From: Magnolia sinica
Lineage: Eukaryota > Streptophyta > Magnoliopsida > Magnoliales > Magnoliaceae
Assembly (NCBI RefSeq): GCF_029962835.1
Contig: NC_080574.1
Coordinates: forward strand, 20,434,001-20,498,000
Direction of reading: 5' to 3'
DNA length: 64,000 nucleotides
In this document: positions 43,970 through 54,867 of the stretch, in pieces
Numbering within the stretch: the stretch's first letter is position 1
Layout of the letters: the number at the start of each line of letters is the position of its first letter
Made by a program: the position numbers and the translations under genes
Notes under the pieces: model-generated
Told to the model about the DNA's origin: nothing
The model's database searches: none
Seen by the model: the letters and a program-made list of their open reading frames with translations, nothing else

Positions 43970-44270
43970 CCTGCCAGGACCGAGTCCGTCCTTGAAGGGG
44001 TAGGACGCAATGCGGCCGTACTGTATCGGGCCGTCCATATAGTGGGGCCGAAACTTGATGGATCATGATCGAACGTCACTCGGGTCCGATAATCGTGAAT
44101 GTCCTTATATGGAACCCATTAAGTGGATGGCGAAGAGTAAATGCTTTGAAGTCCATTTTTAACGGCCAAAATGAGATTGCTGTCTCTGGTATCCACAGTT
44201 AGGGGCGTACATCGAGTAGAACCGAGTCGAGCTGGCCTCAACTAGACTAGGCTCGGCCCACTAGCCGAGC
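43970..44270 (+). repeat. Direct repeat, copy 2 (donor-like location)
   Basis: Contiguous with the foldback end and the intact hAT-like element, so this looks like the original location. It lacks about 14 bases (ccgcgtcctcgccg) that copy 1 retains. Confidence 0.85.
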
Positions 44271-44777
44271 TCGGACCTCGAGCTTCATTGGCCTGCTCGA
44301 CTCGATTCGGTCAGTGGCGCGGGCCAGTTTGAGCCAATATTGAGCAAAGTTTGCCTGTGCAGCATTTTCACAAACAAGTGGGCTGCAACTTCAAAATCTC
44401 CCTGTATTTAGGACAACAGCAATGGGTTTTTTAGGTATTTTATCAAATGTCATCTAAGAAACATAACAAGCCAAAAAAAAAAAAAGGTATTGGTTTCATA
44501 TACATACCTTCCTTGCCACCGGCCACACTTCGTTGGGTAATTAACTCAAACACTTGGTGAACAACATAAATATCAAAGTAACCGAGTCACCGAACTGTAT
44601 TGATCCGAGTTGGGTTCAATCCAAGTTGAGATGAGCTAGGGCCAGCTTGAACTCATTTTCGAGCTTAATAAATCAGCTTGACTCGGCTCGAACTTAGCTT
44701 TGAACCGAGTCGAATCGAGCTTTTTCAACTTGAGTCGAGCAAGCTAACCGAGCTAGCTCAATTCATGTACACCTCTA
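44200..44777. mobile_element. hAT-like element, taggggcgtaca termini
   Basis: Starts TAGGGGCGTACAT and ends tgtacacctcta (inverse TAGAGGTGTACA). The flanks tccacagt and tctacagt match at 7 of 8. Its interior has the same gagtcgagc low-complexity composition as 11429-12057 and 35245-35811. Confidence 0.82.
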
Positions 44778-45802
44778 TCTACAGTAGGGCTCACTATTTT
44801 AATGGTCTGGATTGTTGTATATGCATGCCATGTGTACGATAAATGTGCTCCGTGGCTAGAGTTGGGCATCGGACCGAGTTGAATCGGATTGGGCCCAACT
44901 CGGCCAGGTCTAAGTTCTGCATGGCCTGACCTGAACTCGGTCCGATCTGGGACCAAGTCCAGATCCTCTGACCTGATCCAATCCTAAACCATTCTGACCT
45001 GGACCGATCCGAGTCCGACTCGGTCAGGAAAACCGAGTCAGATCAGATTGGCCCAAGTTCAGATCGGGTTTTTTTTTTTCCTTCTGTAAAGCTTTAGTAG
45101 CACTGTAGTTTTTATAATGCAAGCAAATCAAAGTATCACATTACATACAATGGTAATGAAGATGCAGATATTTGGCTGATCGAATGAATTAATGCAAGCA
45201 AACCAAAGTATTAATGCAAGCCACAACACAAGGAACAATGTAAGAGAGGATGCCCACCCTTGACTTACACAGGGGGCCCACCTGAATTTCAAAACAGCCT
45301 AATTTTTAGCCTTCCCTTCATCCAGATCAGATGAAGGGCCCTGGATTTCAAATGTACAAAACAGTGGACCCTTCATGCAAATCAAGGACATTCCCTCCCT
45401 ACTTGTTCACTCTGGTGTGGCACACCTGATTCACAGATCAGTCTTCTCTTAGGGCCCTAAGGATGCATACAATGGACAGTTTGGATTTTATGAATGCATC
45501 ACATGGCCCCCACATCTACCTAGTACCACACAGGTACCACTGGTGCATGCCCCATGATTAAAATGAGATGAATGCCCCTATTTACCAAAAGAAATTTCTT
45601 CAGGAAAAATGGAATTTGATAGAGTGGAGATTCAGATACACCCAAACGCCTTGTAAATCACTATCTGCTTTCTATCCCATTCTTCTCCCACAGTTTCGAG
45701 CTCTTCCAACGCTCCATGACCCATTTTTCCTCAAACCCAAATGAGTACTACCATTGCTGATAATCTCAATCTGGGTTTTGGTAAGTTTCGATGATTTGAT
45801 CC

Positions 45803-46343
45803 TGTTGGGGACAAAAGATACAGAGTTCGGAGACTCGGACTTAATGCCTCGGGTCGCCAAAGGATGTGTCAGATCCGAGGCATGGTTCACTAAACCGAGA
45901 CAGAAGTTAAGTCGGTTCGGACGACACATCAGTGATCCGGGCATGCATCGGGCCGATCTTCTTATCAGATCGGCCAGCGCAAGATAAAACCTCATCCCGA
46001 ATATCTTGGGATAAGATCCCCGACCCCGAAGCTCACGGGATCGAATGAAGACTGGAGATGGGTACGATCCTATCTCCGTGATACTAGGAGAGGATCCCGC
46101 ACACGATATCAGGAGGAGAATCCTCGTACGATTAAATGCTCCAGCAGCTATAAAAGAGGAACCTTCATCGTCTTGTGAGGTAGGCAAAAATTCTTTCTCA
46201 AAATCCCTCAGTACATTTAGACCCAGAATCCAGGCCTGACTTTGGCATCGGAGGGTCCCCTGCTCAAGCTAGGGTCTCCTTTGTCCTCTTTCCGTGCAGG
46301 TATACGAAGGTCTAAGAGGACGAACCAGATTTTTGCATTAACA
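45803..46343 (+). repeat. 5' LTR of the gypsy element
   Basis: Begins TGTTGGGGACAAAAG, ends GCATTAACA. A TATAAAA box lies at 46149-46155. It differs from the 3' LTR at about ten sites, all transitions. Confidence 0.93.
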
Positions 46344-46346
46344 GTT

Positions 46347-46365
46347 TGGCGCCGTCTGTGGGAAC
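46347..46365 (+). other. Primer-binding site
   Basis: TGGCGCCGTCTGTGGGAAC begins four bases after the LTR. TGGCGCC-type sites are usual in Tat/Athila elements and are complementary to a tRNA 3' end; I cannot say which tRNA with certainty. Confidence 0.75.
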
Positions 46366-46404
46366 CGTACAAAAAAGCCATCTCATATTTCTATATTGAA
46401 TTCC

Positions 46405-47677
46405 ATGGTGATGACTAGAAGGACGGTCCCAGAAGAAGATTTGAACGAGATTGCGATTACAGGGCCAGCGGGTCCACTCGCGGTCCCCGCAGCCCAGAAC
46501 CCACCTAACAACCGCCAACGAGGAGCGACTAGAACAAGCAACAATCAGCGGGGTCGCAACGATGGACGGTTGGACCAGGAGGTTCAAGAAATCCAGTCTG
46601 ATATGAATATGATGAAGCAGATGCTGGAACGAATGTATCAGCAGCAAATGCAGCCACTCCCGCATCCTCAAGGGGAGACAGTGCACGTACCGACTGCGGC
46701 GGTTGATCCTCAACCTTCCGCGCCGCAGTTTTTCCCGGCCGAGCCAACCCCAAGGCGAATCAGAACCATCTCCAGCGCAGTCGGCCAACGCTTCCCTGCC
46801 CCCGACCGATCTTCGACACGAAATAGAGCGAAGAAGGCGCAACCGCCCTTCCATGGAAGGCACGGCAGAGAGCAGTGAACCTTGGAAAGCCGATATTCAA
46901 AATTTTAAAAGAGAAGTGCGGGAAGAAATGGCGAAAGAGATGGCGGACACGAAGCATGGCCGGAATATGTATTCGACCAGATCCGAGGCAAAGGCGTCCC
47001 CCTTTGTGGACTCGGTAATGAAGGCTCGGTTGCCCGAGAGGTTTCGATTACCTCAAATCACTCCTTTCACCGGCAAGACCGACCCGACGGAGCATATCGA
47101 ATGCTTCAGAACCTATATGGAGCTCCACGATGCCTCGGATGCAGTAATGTGTCGGGCCTTTTCTCTTACATTGACTGATGTAGCTCGACTGTGGTTCAAA
47201 CAGTTGAAACCAAAGTCCATCAGCTCATTCGTTGAGCTGAGCGACGCCTTCCTCACTAACTTCATCGGTGGAAAAAAGAAATTGAAGCCCCCTGCACATC
47301 TGAACAGCATAGTTCAAAAGCAGGGAGAGCTATTGAAAGATTATATCAAGCGTTTCAATTTCGAATCCCTTCAGGTTCGAAAACATTCAGAAGAAACGGC
47401 TCTCAATGCGCTCATGCAAGGAGTTAGAGATAAGCCATTCCTGGCATCTCTAGACAAAACTCCGCCCGATACTCTGGCAGAATTTATTGCACGGTCGGAT
47501 AAGTATGCAAACGCCGAAGAAACGCGAATTCTGCGTGAAACTAAAACTTTGGTCAAAGAGTCGGCCAAAAAGGAAGCCGACTCGGCCGGAGGAAGGAAAC
47601 GCAAGGATGATCAAGTGCATGATGAGCGAAGGTCAGGCAAACGACCAGATCGAAGATTTTCCACATATACCCCCTGA
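46405..47677 (+). pseudogene. gag of the gypsy element, frameshifted
   Basis: ATG 46405 opens the first frame (to TGA 46878), encoding a Gln/Pro-rich N terminus with a short coiled-coil-like QEIQSDMNMMKQMLER. Homology then moves to the next frame (open 46703-47677), which holds the capsid domain: PERFRLPQITPFTGKTDP, HIECFRTYMELHDASD, ARLWFKQLKP and a C-terminal YIKRFNFE block with LDKTPPDTLAEF. A +1 shift around 46700-46800 and a second shift near 47670, which returns to the pol frame, break it. The zinc knuckle (CHYHRDHGYNTSDC, CxxH-type, near 47780-47825) lies in the pol frame after an in-frame TAG at 47731-47733. Confidence 0.88.
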
Positions 47678-47733
47678 ACAAGACTCAGGAACAGGTATTG
47701 ATGGAAATCAAAAGCAAAGGCTTTGTCAACTAG

Positions 47734-49623
47734 CCCAGTAAGCTCAGGAGTAATCCTAATCGGCGGGACAAGGATAAATACTGCCATTATCACCGTGATC
47801 ACGGGTATAACACAAGTGATTGCCGTCACCTAAAGGAAGAGATCGAACGACTCATAAAGGACGGCCGACTCAAAGAACATGTGGTTAAAGCTGGGGTAGC
47901 TGAGGGACGTCCGACGGAGAGTCAGCCTATGGAAGAAATCCGGACAATTATCGGCGGTCCGCGAGGTGGGGGCGACTCAAACAATGCTCGAAGGAATCAT
48001 GCGAGAAAACTTAGTCAGCCTAAGTCCGAGCTTATGATTATAGATCGACCACCAAAGGAGAAGAAAAGGGAAAGATATTGCATTTCGTTCACAGATGAAG
48101 ATGCCCGAGGTATCTATCACCCCCACGATGACGCATTGATTGTCACCCTGACTATCGCTAACCGAAAAGTGTTCCGGATACTCGTCGATACGGGGTCATC
48201 TGCAGACGTGTTGTTTACTCAGGCGTTCGACAAAATGGGGATCAAACGATCCACGCTACGTCCAGTTCGGACCCCGTTAATCGGTTTTTCCGGAGGACAA
48301 GTACTGCCCGAAGGGATTGTCTCGTTACCACTCACTGCTGGTAGTGCCCCACATCAGAGGACGATGATGGTTGAATTCTTGGTCGTCGATCAACCCTCAG
48401 TATACAACGCAATACTCGGCCGACCTTCATTGAGTCTCCTCCAGGCCGTGATATCCACATACCATCTTTCACTGAAATTCCCGACTGAGTCGGGAGTAGG
48501 AATTGTCAAAGGAGACCAGCAAGATGCGAGGCGTTGTTACATGATAGCTGTAAAGGGAACCTCCGATAAAAGTCCGATCAACATATCAACGATCGAATCA
48601 TTGGACCCTCGGGGCGAGAGTCATGAACGAGGGAAGTTGGTCGAAGATCTTATCTCAGTCCCCTTGGTCGAAACAGATGGATCCAAGACGGTACGAATTG
48701 GCTCGTCTTTACAGTCCCCCTTGAAAGAAAAGCTGATAACCCTGCTCCGTAGGTACGCCGACGTATTTGCCTGGTGTCATGAAGATATGCCCGAGATCGA
48801 CCCCTCTGTGATGACTCACCGACTCAACATCGATCCGTCATATCGACCGATCCGACAGAAGCGACGACCGCTCGGCCCTGAACGATACGTCATCATTGAA
48901 GAAGAAGTCAACAAACTCCTCCAGGCTAATTTCATAGAAGAAATACACTATCCAGAATGGGTCGCGAATGTCGTGCTTGTAAAGAAATCCAACGGGAAGT
49001 GGCGAGTCTGTATTGACTATACTGACTTAAATAAAGCCTGCCCGAAGGATAGCTTTCCGCTTCCAAGGATAGACCAGCTAGTAGATAGTACCGCCGGACA
49101 TGAGCTCCTTAACTTCATGGATGCATATTCAGGGTATAATCAAATTGTAATGCATCAAACAGATAAATCAAAAACTACCTTTGTCACCGACAAAGGCCTT
49201 TATTGTTACCGAGTGATGCCATTTGGTCTGAAGAATGCTGGCGCAACTTATCAAAGATTAGTTAACAAAATCTTTGCTCGGCTTATAGGCCGAACCATGG
49301 AAGTATACATTGACAACATACTCGTCAAAAGTATACACGCGGCAGATCATGTGAATGATTTGGAAGAAACGTTTCTCATCCTACGGAAGTTTCGGATGAA
49401 GCTGAATCCGAGTAAATGTGCTTTTGGGGTGGGCTCTGAAAAGTTCCTCGGTTTCTTGGTTAGTCAGCGAGGAATAGAGGCAAACCCTGAGAAGAAAAAG
49501 ACTTTGATTGATATGGAATCCCCTAAAACCATTAAGGACATCCAAAGGTTGACTGGACGAGTCGCAGCACTTAATCGGTTCCTATCCAGAGCCACGGATA
49601 AATGTCTCCCTTTCTTCAAATAG
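47734..49623 (+). pseudogene. gypsy protease and reverse transcriptase
   Basis: One long frame ending at TAG 49621-49623. After the zinc knuckle comes the aspartic protease with catalytic RILVDTGSSADVLF (from about 48175), then the linker FAWCHEDMPEID, then RT with VVLVKKSNGKWRVCIDYTDL, LPRIDQLVDS, FMDAYSGYNQI, MPFGLKNAGATYQR and the active-site box. That box reads YIDN at 49306-49317, where the family has YIDD, so the second catalytic Asp is Asn (GA to AA change at codon 49315). The stop at 49621 sits just after the FLSRATDKCLPFFK region that leads into RNase H. The enzyme would convert element RNA to DNA in the particle; this copy cannot. Confidence 0.93.
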
Positions 49624-50070
49624 TTGAAAGGAAGACAAACAATGGGTTGGACGGAAGAATGTGAAGCGGCATTCCAACAATTAAAATCATATCTCGGTTC
49701 TCCACCTCTCTTATCAAAACCCAAATCAGGGGAGTCCCTGCTCCTTTACCTAGCAGTATCCGAGGCAGCGGTTAGCTCGGCTGTGAGAATTCGAAGGAAA
49801 GCAACTGCCGGTTTATTACGTCAACAAAGCCAGCCGAAACGAGATACCCAAGCTTGGAAAAAGTGGCCTTGGCTTTAATAACTTCCTCTCGCCGACTCAG
49901 CCGTATTTCCATGCCCATACCATCATCGTGATGACCGATCTTCCGCTTCGCCGGGTATTGCAGAAACAGAAGCTTCCGACCGACTCACGAAGTGGGCTAT
50001 CGAACTGAGTGAGTTTGACATTCAATACGAACCGAGGTAGGAATCAAAGGGCAAGCCGTAGCTGATTTTA
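49624..50070 (+). pseudogene. gypsy RNase H1-type domain, badly broken
   Basis: Starts in the pol frame (GWTEECEAAFQQLKSYL, then PPLLSKP and LLLYLAVSEAAVSSA), loses the frame near 49790, and reaches TAA at 49876. The downstream parts HAHTIIVMTDLPLRRVLQK and GQAVADFIAE appear in other frames, so at least two further indels lie between. GQAVADFIAE is the usual junction with the second RNase H. Confidence 0.85.
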
Positions 50071-50655
50071 TTGCCGAGGAACACCACCAACCGAATTCCC
50101 GGCCAACGATATGCCAAAGGATGTTGCGGTTCCAACAACAACCGCTCCCCGACCCTACCCTGCCCTATTTCCTGGAAACTGTTTGTCGAAGGTTCTTCCA
50201 ACTCGAAGGCAAGTGGGGTCGGGGTTGTGGAAACCCCCGATCATACCTATATACAGTATGCCTTACGACTTGGATTCCAAGCGTCGAACAATACAGCAGA
50301 ATATGAAGCATTATTACTCGGCCTCCGACTCGTCGCTAGCATGGGAGTCACGCACCTAACTGTTTTCAGCGATTCTCAGTTGGTTGTTAATCAAGTTACC
50401 GGTGTATACCAGACACGGAAAGACCAATTAAGAGCATACATGGAGAAAGCGAAAGAACTTATCAATGGATTTCAACTCTGTCGTGTTACTCGGATCCCTC
50501 GTACAGAAAACGGCAAAGCCGATTTATTAGCAAAGCTCGCCTCCGCCGATAAAGATGATATACCCAGGTCCGTCCCTGTCGAATACGTCGATAAGCCGAG
50601 TATAAATGAACCAATTAGCGAAGCTGTCAATACAATCGACTCGGAACCATCCTAG
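50071..50655 (+). pseudogene. gypsy archaeal-type RNase H (aRH)
   Basis: Back in the pol frame. It carries the aRH sequence WKLFVEGSSNSKASGVGVV, then SNNTAEYEALLLGLRL, VFSDSQLVVNQVTG and GKADLLAKLASADK. The first acidic residue is Glu (FVEGSS) where Asp is usual; the later Glu and two Asp are present. It ends in a TAG (50653-50655) before integrase; in an intact element the frame would continue. A second, archaeal-type RNase H is characteristic of the Tat lineage. Confidence 0.9.
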
Positions 50656-51888
50656 ATCGATCCAATCCGCCAATACCTTGACAAGGGAAAGCTACATGAA
50701 GATCGTGCCGAGGCTCGACGAGTTAAGATTCGAGCCTCCCGTTACACCATACTCAACGGAACCCTCTATAAGAAAGGTTACTACGCTCCGTTGCTGCGGT
50801 GCCTCAAACCCAGTGAGGCGAATTATGTATTACGTGAAATCCATGAAGGAATCTGCGGAAACCACTCTGGAGGGCGATCTCTCACCCACAAGGTCCTACG
50901 ACAGAGATATTACTGGCCCACTATCCAACACGACGCTCGCAAGCTCGTCCAAAAATGCGACAAATGTCAACGGTTCGCGGCAATTCCGAGGCAAGCCCCC
51001 GAGGCATTGACGCCGATGACTGGTCCCTGGCCCTTCGCACAGTGGGGTGTCGACATCATAGGTCCACTCCCTATGGGAAAAGGTCAGACCAAGTTTGCTG
51101 TGGTAGCAGTGGATTATTTCACGAAGTGGGCCGAGGCAGAGCCATTAGCTAAAATAACCGAGTAGAAGATCACCGTGTTTGTATGGAAAAACATTATCTG
51201 CCGATTCGGAGTACCCCGTACCATTATTACAGACAATGGAAGACAATTTGATAATAGGAGCTTTCGCGAGATGTGCGACAACCTCGGAATCAGAAACGTC
51301 TATTCTTCACCTCATCATCCTCAAACTAACGGACAAATTGAGGCGGTTAACAAGATTATCAAGCAACATCTTCGGACCAAGCTTGACCTGGCCAAAGGAG
51401 CATGGGCCGAAGAGCTCCCGAAAATTCTTTGGGCTTACCGAACTACAGCTCGAACCGCCACAGGAGAAACTCCCTTTTCACTCGCGTATGACTTGGAAGC
51501 CGTCACTCCCGTTGAAATCGGATTACCTTCGACTCGAATCACTTCGTTCAATGCGAAAGAAAATGAAAAACTCCTTACACTCGGGCTCGACCTTCTGGAC
51601 GAACAAAGGGAAGTGGCGCGGCTGCGCACGGAGGCACGACAACGACAAGTGGCTCGGTTCTACAATACCCGAGTTAAGATCAGGAGGTTTCGAATGGGAG
51701 ATATGGTTCTCCGAAAAGTGTTTTCCAATACCAAGGAATTTGGATCGGGTACGTTGGGACCCAATTGGGAAGGACCCTATATCGTCTCGGGCACCATCCG
51801 ACCAGGAACGTATCGGCTAGAAGATCTAAACGGACAATCATTGCCTCATCCTTGGAACGCTGAGCACCTCAAGATTTACTATCCTTAG
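50656..51888 (+). pseudogene. gypsy integrase
   Basis: In the same frame as the aRH domain. The N-terminal HHCC zinc site is seen as EIHEGICGNHSG ... KCDKCQ. The catalytic core has the first Asp in WGVDIIGPLP, the second in IITDNGRQFD and the Glu in TNGQIEAVNKIIK, so the DDE triad is intact. An in-frame TAG at 51163-51165, between the first and second Asp, truncates it. The C terminus (FRMGDMVLRKV, LGPNWEGPYIV, YRLEDLNG, PHPWNAEHLKIYYP) is complete to the natural stop at 51886. Integrase would insert the DNA copy into the genome. Confidence 0.93.
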
Positions 51889-52038
51889 CTCGGTACTCAA
51901 TGTTTAAGGACTCTGAACTAAGAAAGACTAAAGCCAAGTTAAATGAATAAAACTAAGCGTTTTCTTTCATTCATCAACCACATGCGAGTACAACATGTGA
52001 ATACATCGATTTTAAAAAAAAAACACAAGGGGCCCTGG

Positions 52039-53192
52039 TTACTGTCCTCCGGTAGGAACGGTACCCGAAGCATTCTCGCATGTGCCGGCCTCATCCCCAG
52101 CAGTGACTTCAGCAACGGCGTCCGGATTCTCGGATTCCGAGGCTCCTCCTCCCTCGATTTCTGAGAGATCAAGGTCAGGAAAAGATTTCTTTATGTCTTT
52201 GACACATTCCAGAAATCCGCTTTGGAACAAGCGATCCCTCTCATCCTCGAACTCCGCTGACTCAAGGAAAGCTTGGACGGCTTGGTCCCTAGCCTTCTCA
52301 GCCTCCCGAGTCTTCTCGTTGGCCTGCTGAATATGCCCCGCCGCCTCAAGCTTAGTCCGAACCAAGTCATCTGCACAAGAAGCATGGACTGCGAGAACTC
52401 GTCGGTTCTCTTCTTCAGCTCTGGAAAGGAGAGCCAATACCCGAGTAACCTCGGCTTGCGCTTCATCAAGGGCTCTCCTGGAGAAAGCCGCCTCTGCTTT
52501 TGCGTCTTCGGCAGCTTTCCGGGCAAGGGCCGCCTCGCCTATCAGAACGCTGACCCGAGTTTCGGCATCCTTGCGTCGCCCTTCGGCTTCCGACAAAAGA
52601 GTCTGCAGCCGATGAGTCGAAGATAATTCTTTGCTGGCCTTAACCAAGCAGGGAGCGAGTTCAAAAAGCACCCTTGCTGCATGGCCGATGGTTTGCGATG
52701 AAGGAGCGTTGTAGAGACTGATGAACTCTTTTTCGCTCCCATGGGCTAAGGCCCAGGGAACCATCCCCGACACCACCTTCTGCAGGACGGACGACCCTTC
52801 TTGGTTCGTTTTCTCCCCTCTGGAGGATGCAGTCCTCGTCTCTTCTTCCCCTCTGGAAGACGCAGCCCTAGTCTCTTCCTCCTGTCTCGGAACATCCGTC
52901 GCAACGTGTCCCGAGTCGGGTGCCGCCTGAGGTTCCAAGGCTGCGGCCACCGTCACTTCCACCCTTTCCTCCGGGTAAGAAATTACGACGATAGTAGGGG
53001 CAGAAGAACTCGCAGGCTCCTTCTCCTTCCGCACCACTCTTTGTCTCTTCGGCGGCCGAGGCTCCGACAGAAGAACTGATCGCGGAGGAGCCTTTAACTT
53101 CGAAACTGCCCTAAGAGGAGGACGAGCTCCAGTCATTTCCGAGGGGGCCGATTCGGGAACAATCCTGAGATGGGGTCGAGCTTCGGGCAAAT
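52039..53192 (-). pseudogene. Antisense extra gene of the gypsy element, exon 3
   Basis: Open frame of 383 codons entered through a polypyrimidine/AG acceptor (AG at 53194-53193). The N-terminal part is Pro/Arg-rich with a basic PPKRQRVVRKEK cluster that could be a nuclear signal. From about residue 150 comes a helix region, then a long Ala/Glu/Arg-rich coiled coil (AEGRRKDAETRVSVLIG onward, with EKTREAEKARDQ). The acidic end finishes PTGGQ. It joins in phase with exon 2. This exon itself has no stop. Proteins of this type are annotated in plants as 'putative gypsy type transposon' (Transposase_28-like); their function is unknown. Confidence 0.8.
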
Positions 53193-53267
53193 CTAAAAAA
53201 AAAAAATAAAAAAATGAAGTAAGTCAGGAAAAATTCAGAAGATACATGAAGATACATTTTCAATTAC

Positions 53268-53414
53268 CTGTGACGGCCGAGTCTAGACCTGCGAGATGAA
53301 GACGCTCCGGCTGTAAGAGCACCTTCCAGGACCTATCTGCTGGATCCAACGTCCTCAACTCTTTGATCCGAGCTGAAGCACTGGAGCCGAGCTTTTACCG
53401 CTTCTTCGGAATAT
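53268..53414 (-). pseudogene. Antisense extra gene, exon 2
   Basis: 147 bases between an acceptor (CTGGCAG, 53421-53415) and a donor (GTAATT from 53267). In phase it encodes DIPKKR, a TAA at 53397-53395, then ARIKELRTLDPADRSWKVLL, a motif I recall from this family. Introns on both sides are about 73-75 bases. Confidence 0.75.
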
Positions 53415-53487
53415 CTGCCAGACACAAGCCCGTCAGACTCAGAATATTACAAAAATAAAGAAGGGCAAGAGAGAAGACCCAAGTCAC

Positions 53488-54376
53488 CTGCTCTCTGGAA
53501 CGCCCGAGGAACACGAGCCTCGCAGGACCCGGACTCAGCCGTCTCCCAGCGACCACAGGCCCAAAACCAACGTTCTCTCCAATGTTTGTTGGAAGTGGGA
53601 GGGTCAGTTATTAGGGAGCCGCCTCCGCCCCGCCAAGCAGCGAAGACATAAAAGCCGGGGTAGTTCGGGTTCACGCGCACTTAGTATAAGTGGAGAAATT
53701 CGTCGACTGTTAGCGGTGGCTGTTCCATCTCAGCCCACAACACCGCACACCCGAATAAGTTCCTCCACCCATTCAGAACTATTTACCCCGGGACAATCTG
53801 AATACGAGATAAAACTCCCCGGACAATGGCCTAAAGGGGCAGGCGCAAGCCGCATTGCATCGAGACTTGGTAGATCGCGACCGCCCCAGCAGGAGGATGA
53901 TCCGGCAAGTCATTCGGACGGGGGAGATTAGTGATAACCGATTCGGGGATGTGATACCCGATTTGGATTCTGTCTAAGTCCGCCTCAGTTAAAACTGAAG
54001 GAACCGGGCCGCTTAGATCATCCCCCGATCCTTCTCCTTCAGACTCGGCGTGTGCCGACTTATCAACAGGAACCGGCCCAGAGGTTCCCTCGGCAATCAA
54101 TATTTCCTCTTCCTCCTCCTCTTCTTCCTCCATGCCCCTTGGAAAATTAGGCCTTCCCGGGCGGGTTATTAAAGGCGACCCACCACGAGAAGGATCAACG
54201 GAAGCAGGGCGCTCCGCCGGAGCTTCAGTGACCCTCTCAGAAAGAAAAGCAGCGTTCGCATCAACTGCTATCTCTGTCAGTAAGGAAGGCGATTCCGCAA
54301 CATTCCAAAAACATTGCGCTTCGCTTTCATCTCCGGAAACTCCCTCCTGGGGACTTCGAGAACCTCTAGCCGCCAT
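53488..54376 (-). pseudogene. Antisense extra gene, exon 1
   Basis: ATG 54376 (MAARGSRSPQ) opens a 296-codon exon ending at a GTGACT donor (53487). It has an acidic EEEEEEEEE run, then DLDRIQIGYHIPESV and YQVSMQCGLRLPL. In the same frame follow GWRNLFGCAVLW-type and NPNYPGFYVFAAW, PPTSNKHWRERWFWACG, the order of the Transposase_28 domain. The frame is cut by TAG 53833-53831, TAA 53785-53783 and TAA 53683-53681 (codons 182, 198 and 232). The three exons join without a phase change, supporting the splice model. The gene is convergent to gag-pol. Confidence 0.8.
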
Positions 54377-54554
54377 TATCACTAAATAAAGAGGAAGGGG
54401 AGACTCACCGGAGGGAGGAAGGAAAACGGAAATGGCGAAAGGAGCCGCTGACAGTTAAGAAAGAGGAAAGGAAGAAGACGAAAGACCGAAAAAGCTTCAA
54501 AGGAAATGCAAAGCGGGAATGACAGTAGAAGTTCGGAATGCGGGACCCCCACCA

Positions 54555-54561
54555 TTTTATA
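54555..54561 (-). promoter_or_regulatory. TATA box of the antisense gene
   Basis: TATAAAA on the minus strand, 180 bases before the antisense ATG, in the unique region between that gene and the 3' LTR. It suggests its own promoter, independent of the LTR. Confidence 0.5.
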
Positions 54562-54850
54562 AGATTGCCATGTGGCGGAAGCAATTAATGGGGAAATGAT
54601 TCGACGCCTACATCGACTCCCCCACTCGACACGTGGCGCACGTCGACTGACGACAATAATGCCCTTGCTACGTGTCCAACCCTCATTGGCGGGGTGAGCG
54701 ATTTGACAGCTGTCGGCGCATGCGATGTCAGAAACTGAACCGTCTCCCGTCAAAGGCGACACAGAATGCATTAAATGACTACTTATTGTCTCGGACTAAG
54801 TTATGAACCGACTCAAAACTCGCTACTCCTAAGTGTCATATGAAACACAC

Positions 54851-54862
54851 GGAGTAAGGGGG
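54851..54862 (+). other. Polypurine tract
   Basis: ggagtaaggggg ends five bases before the 3' LTR, the expected place for plus-strand priming. Confidence 0.75.
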
Positions 54863-54867
54863 CTTAC

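Larger units (their letters stand above)
43016..44012. mobile_element. Foldback element split by a Tourist-like MITE
   Basis: The left end gacgcggattacatcctacc (43017) pairs with the inverted gaaggggtaggacgcaat at 43995-44011. Between 43449 and 43900 a Tourist-like MITE is inserted; without it the element is about 545 bases, the usual size. Confidence 0.72.

Noticed and set aside
45672-46239. Antisense and sense frames in the 5' LTR (also 54836-55304)
   Set aside because: Chance frames in LTR sequence, present twice because LTRs are repeated.
46312-46957. Antisense frames opposite gag
   Set aside because: Shadows of the gag coding sequence; the convincing antisense gene is confined to 52039-54376.
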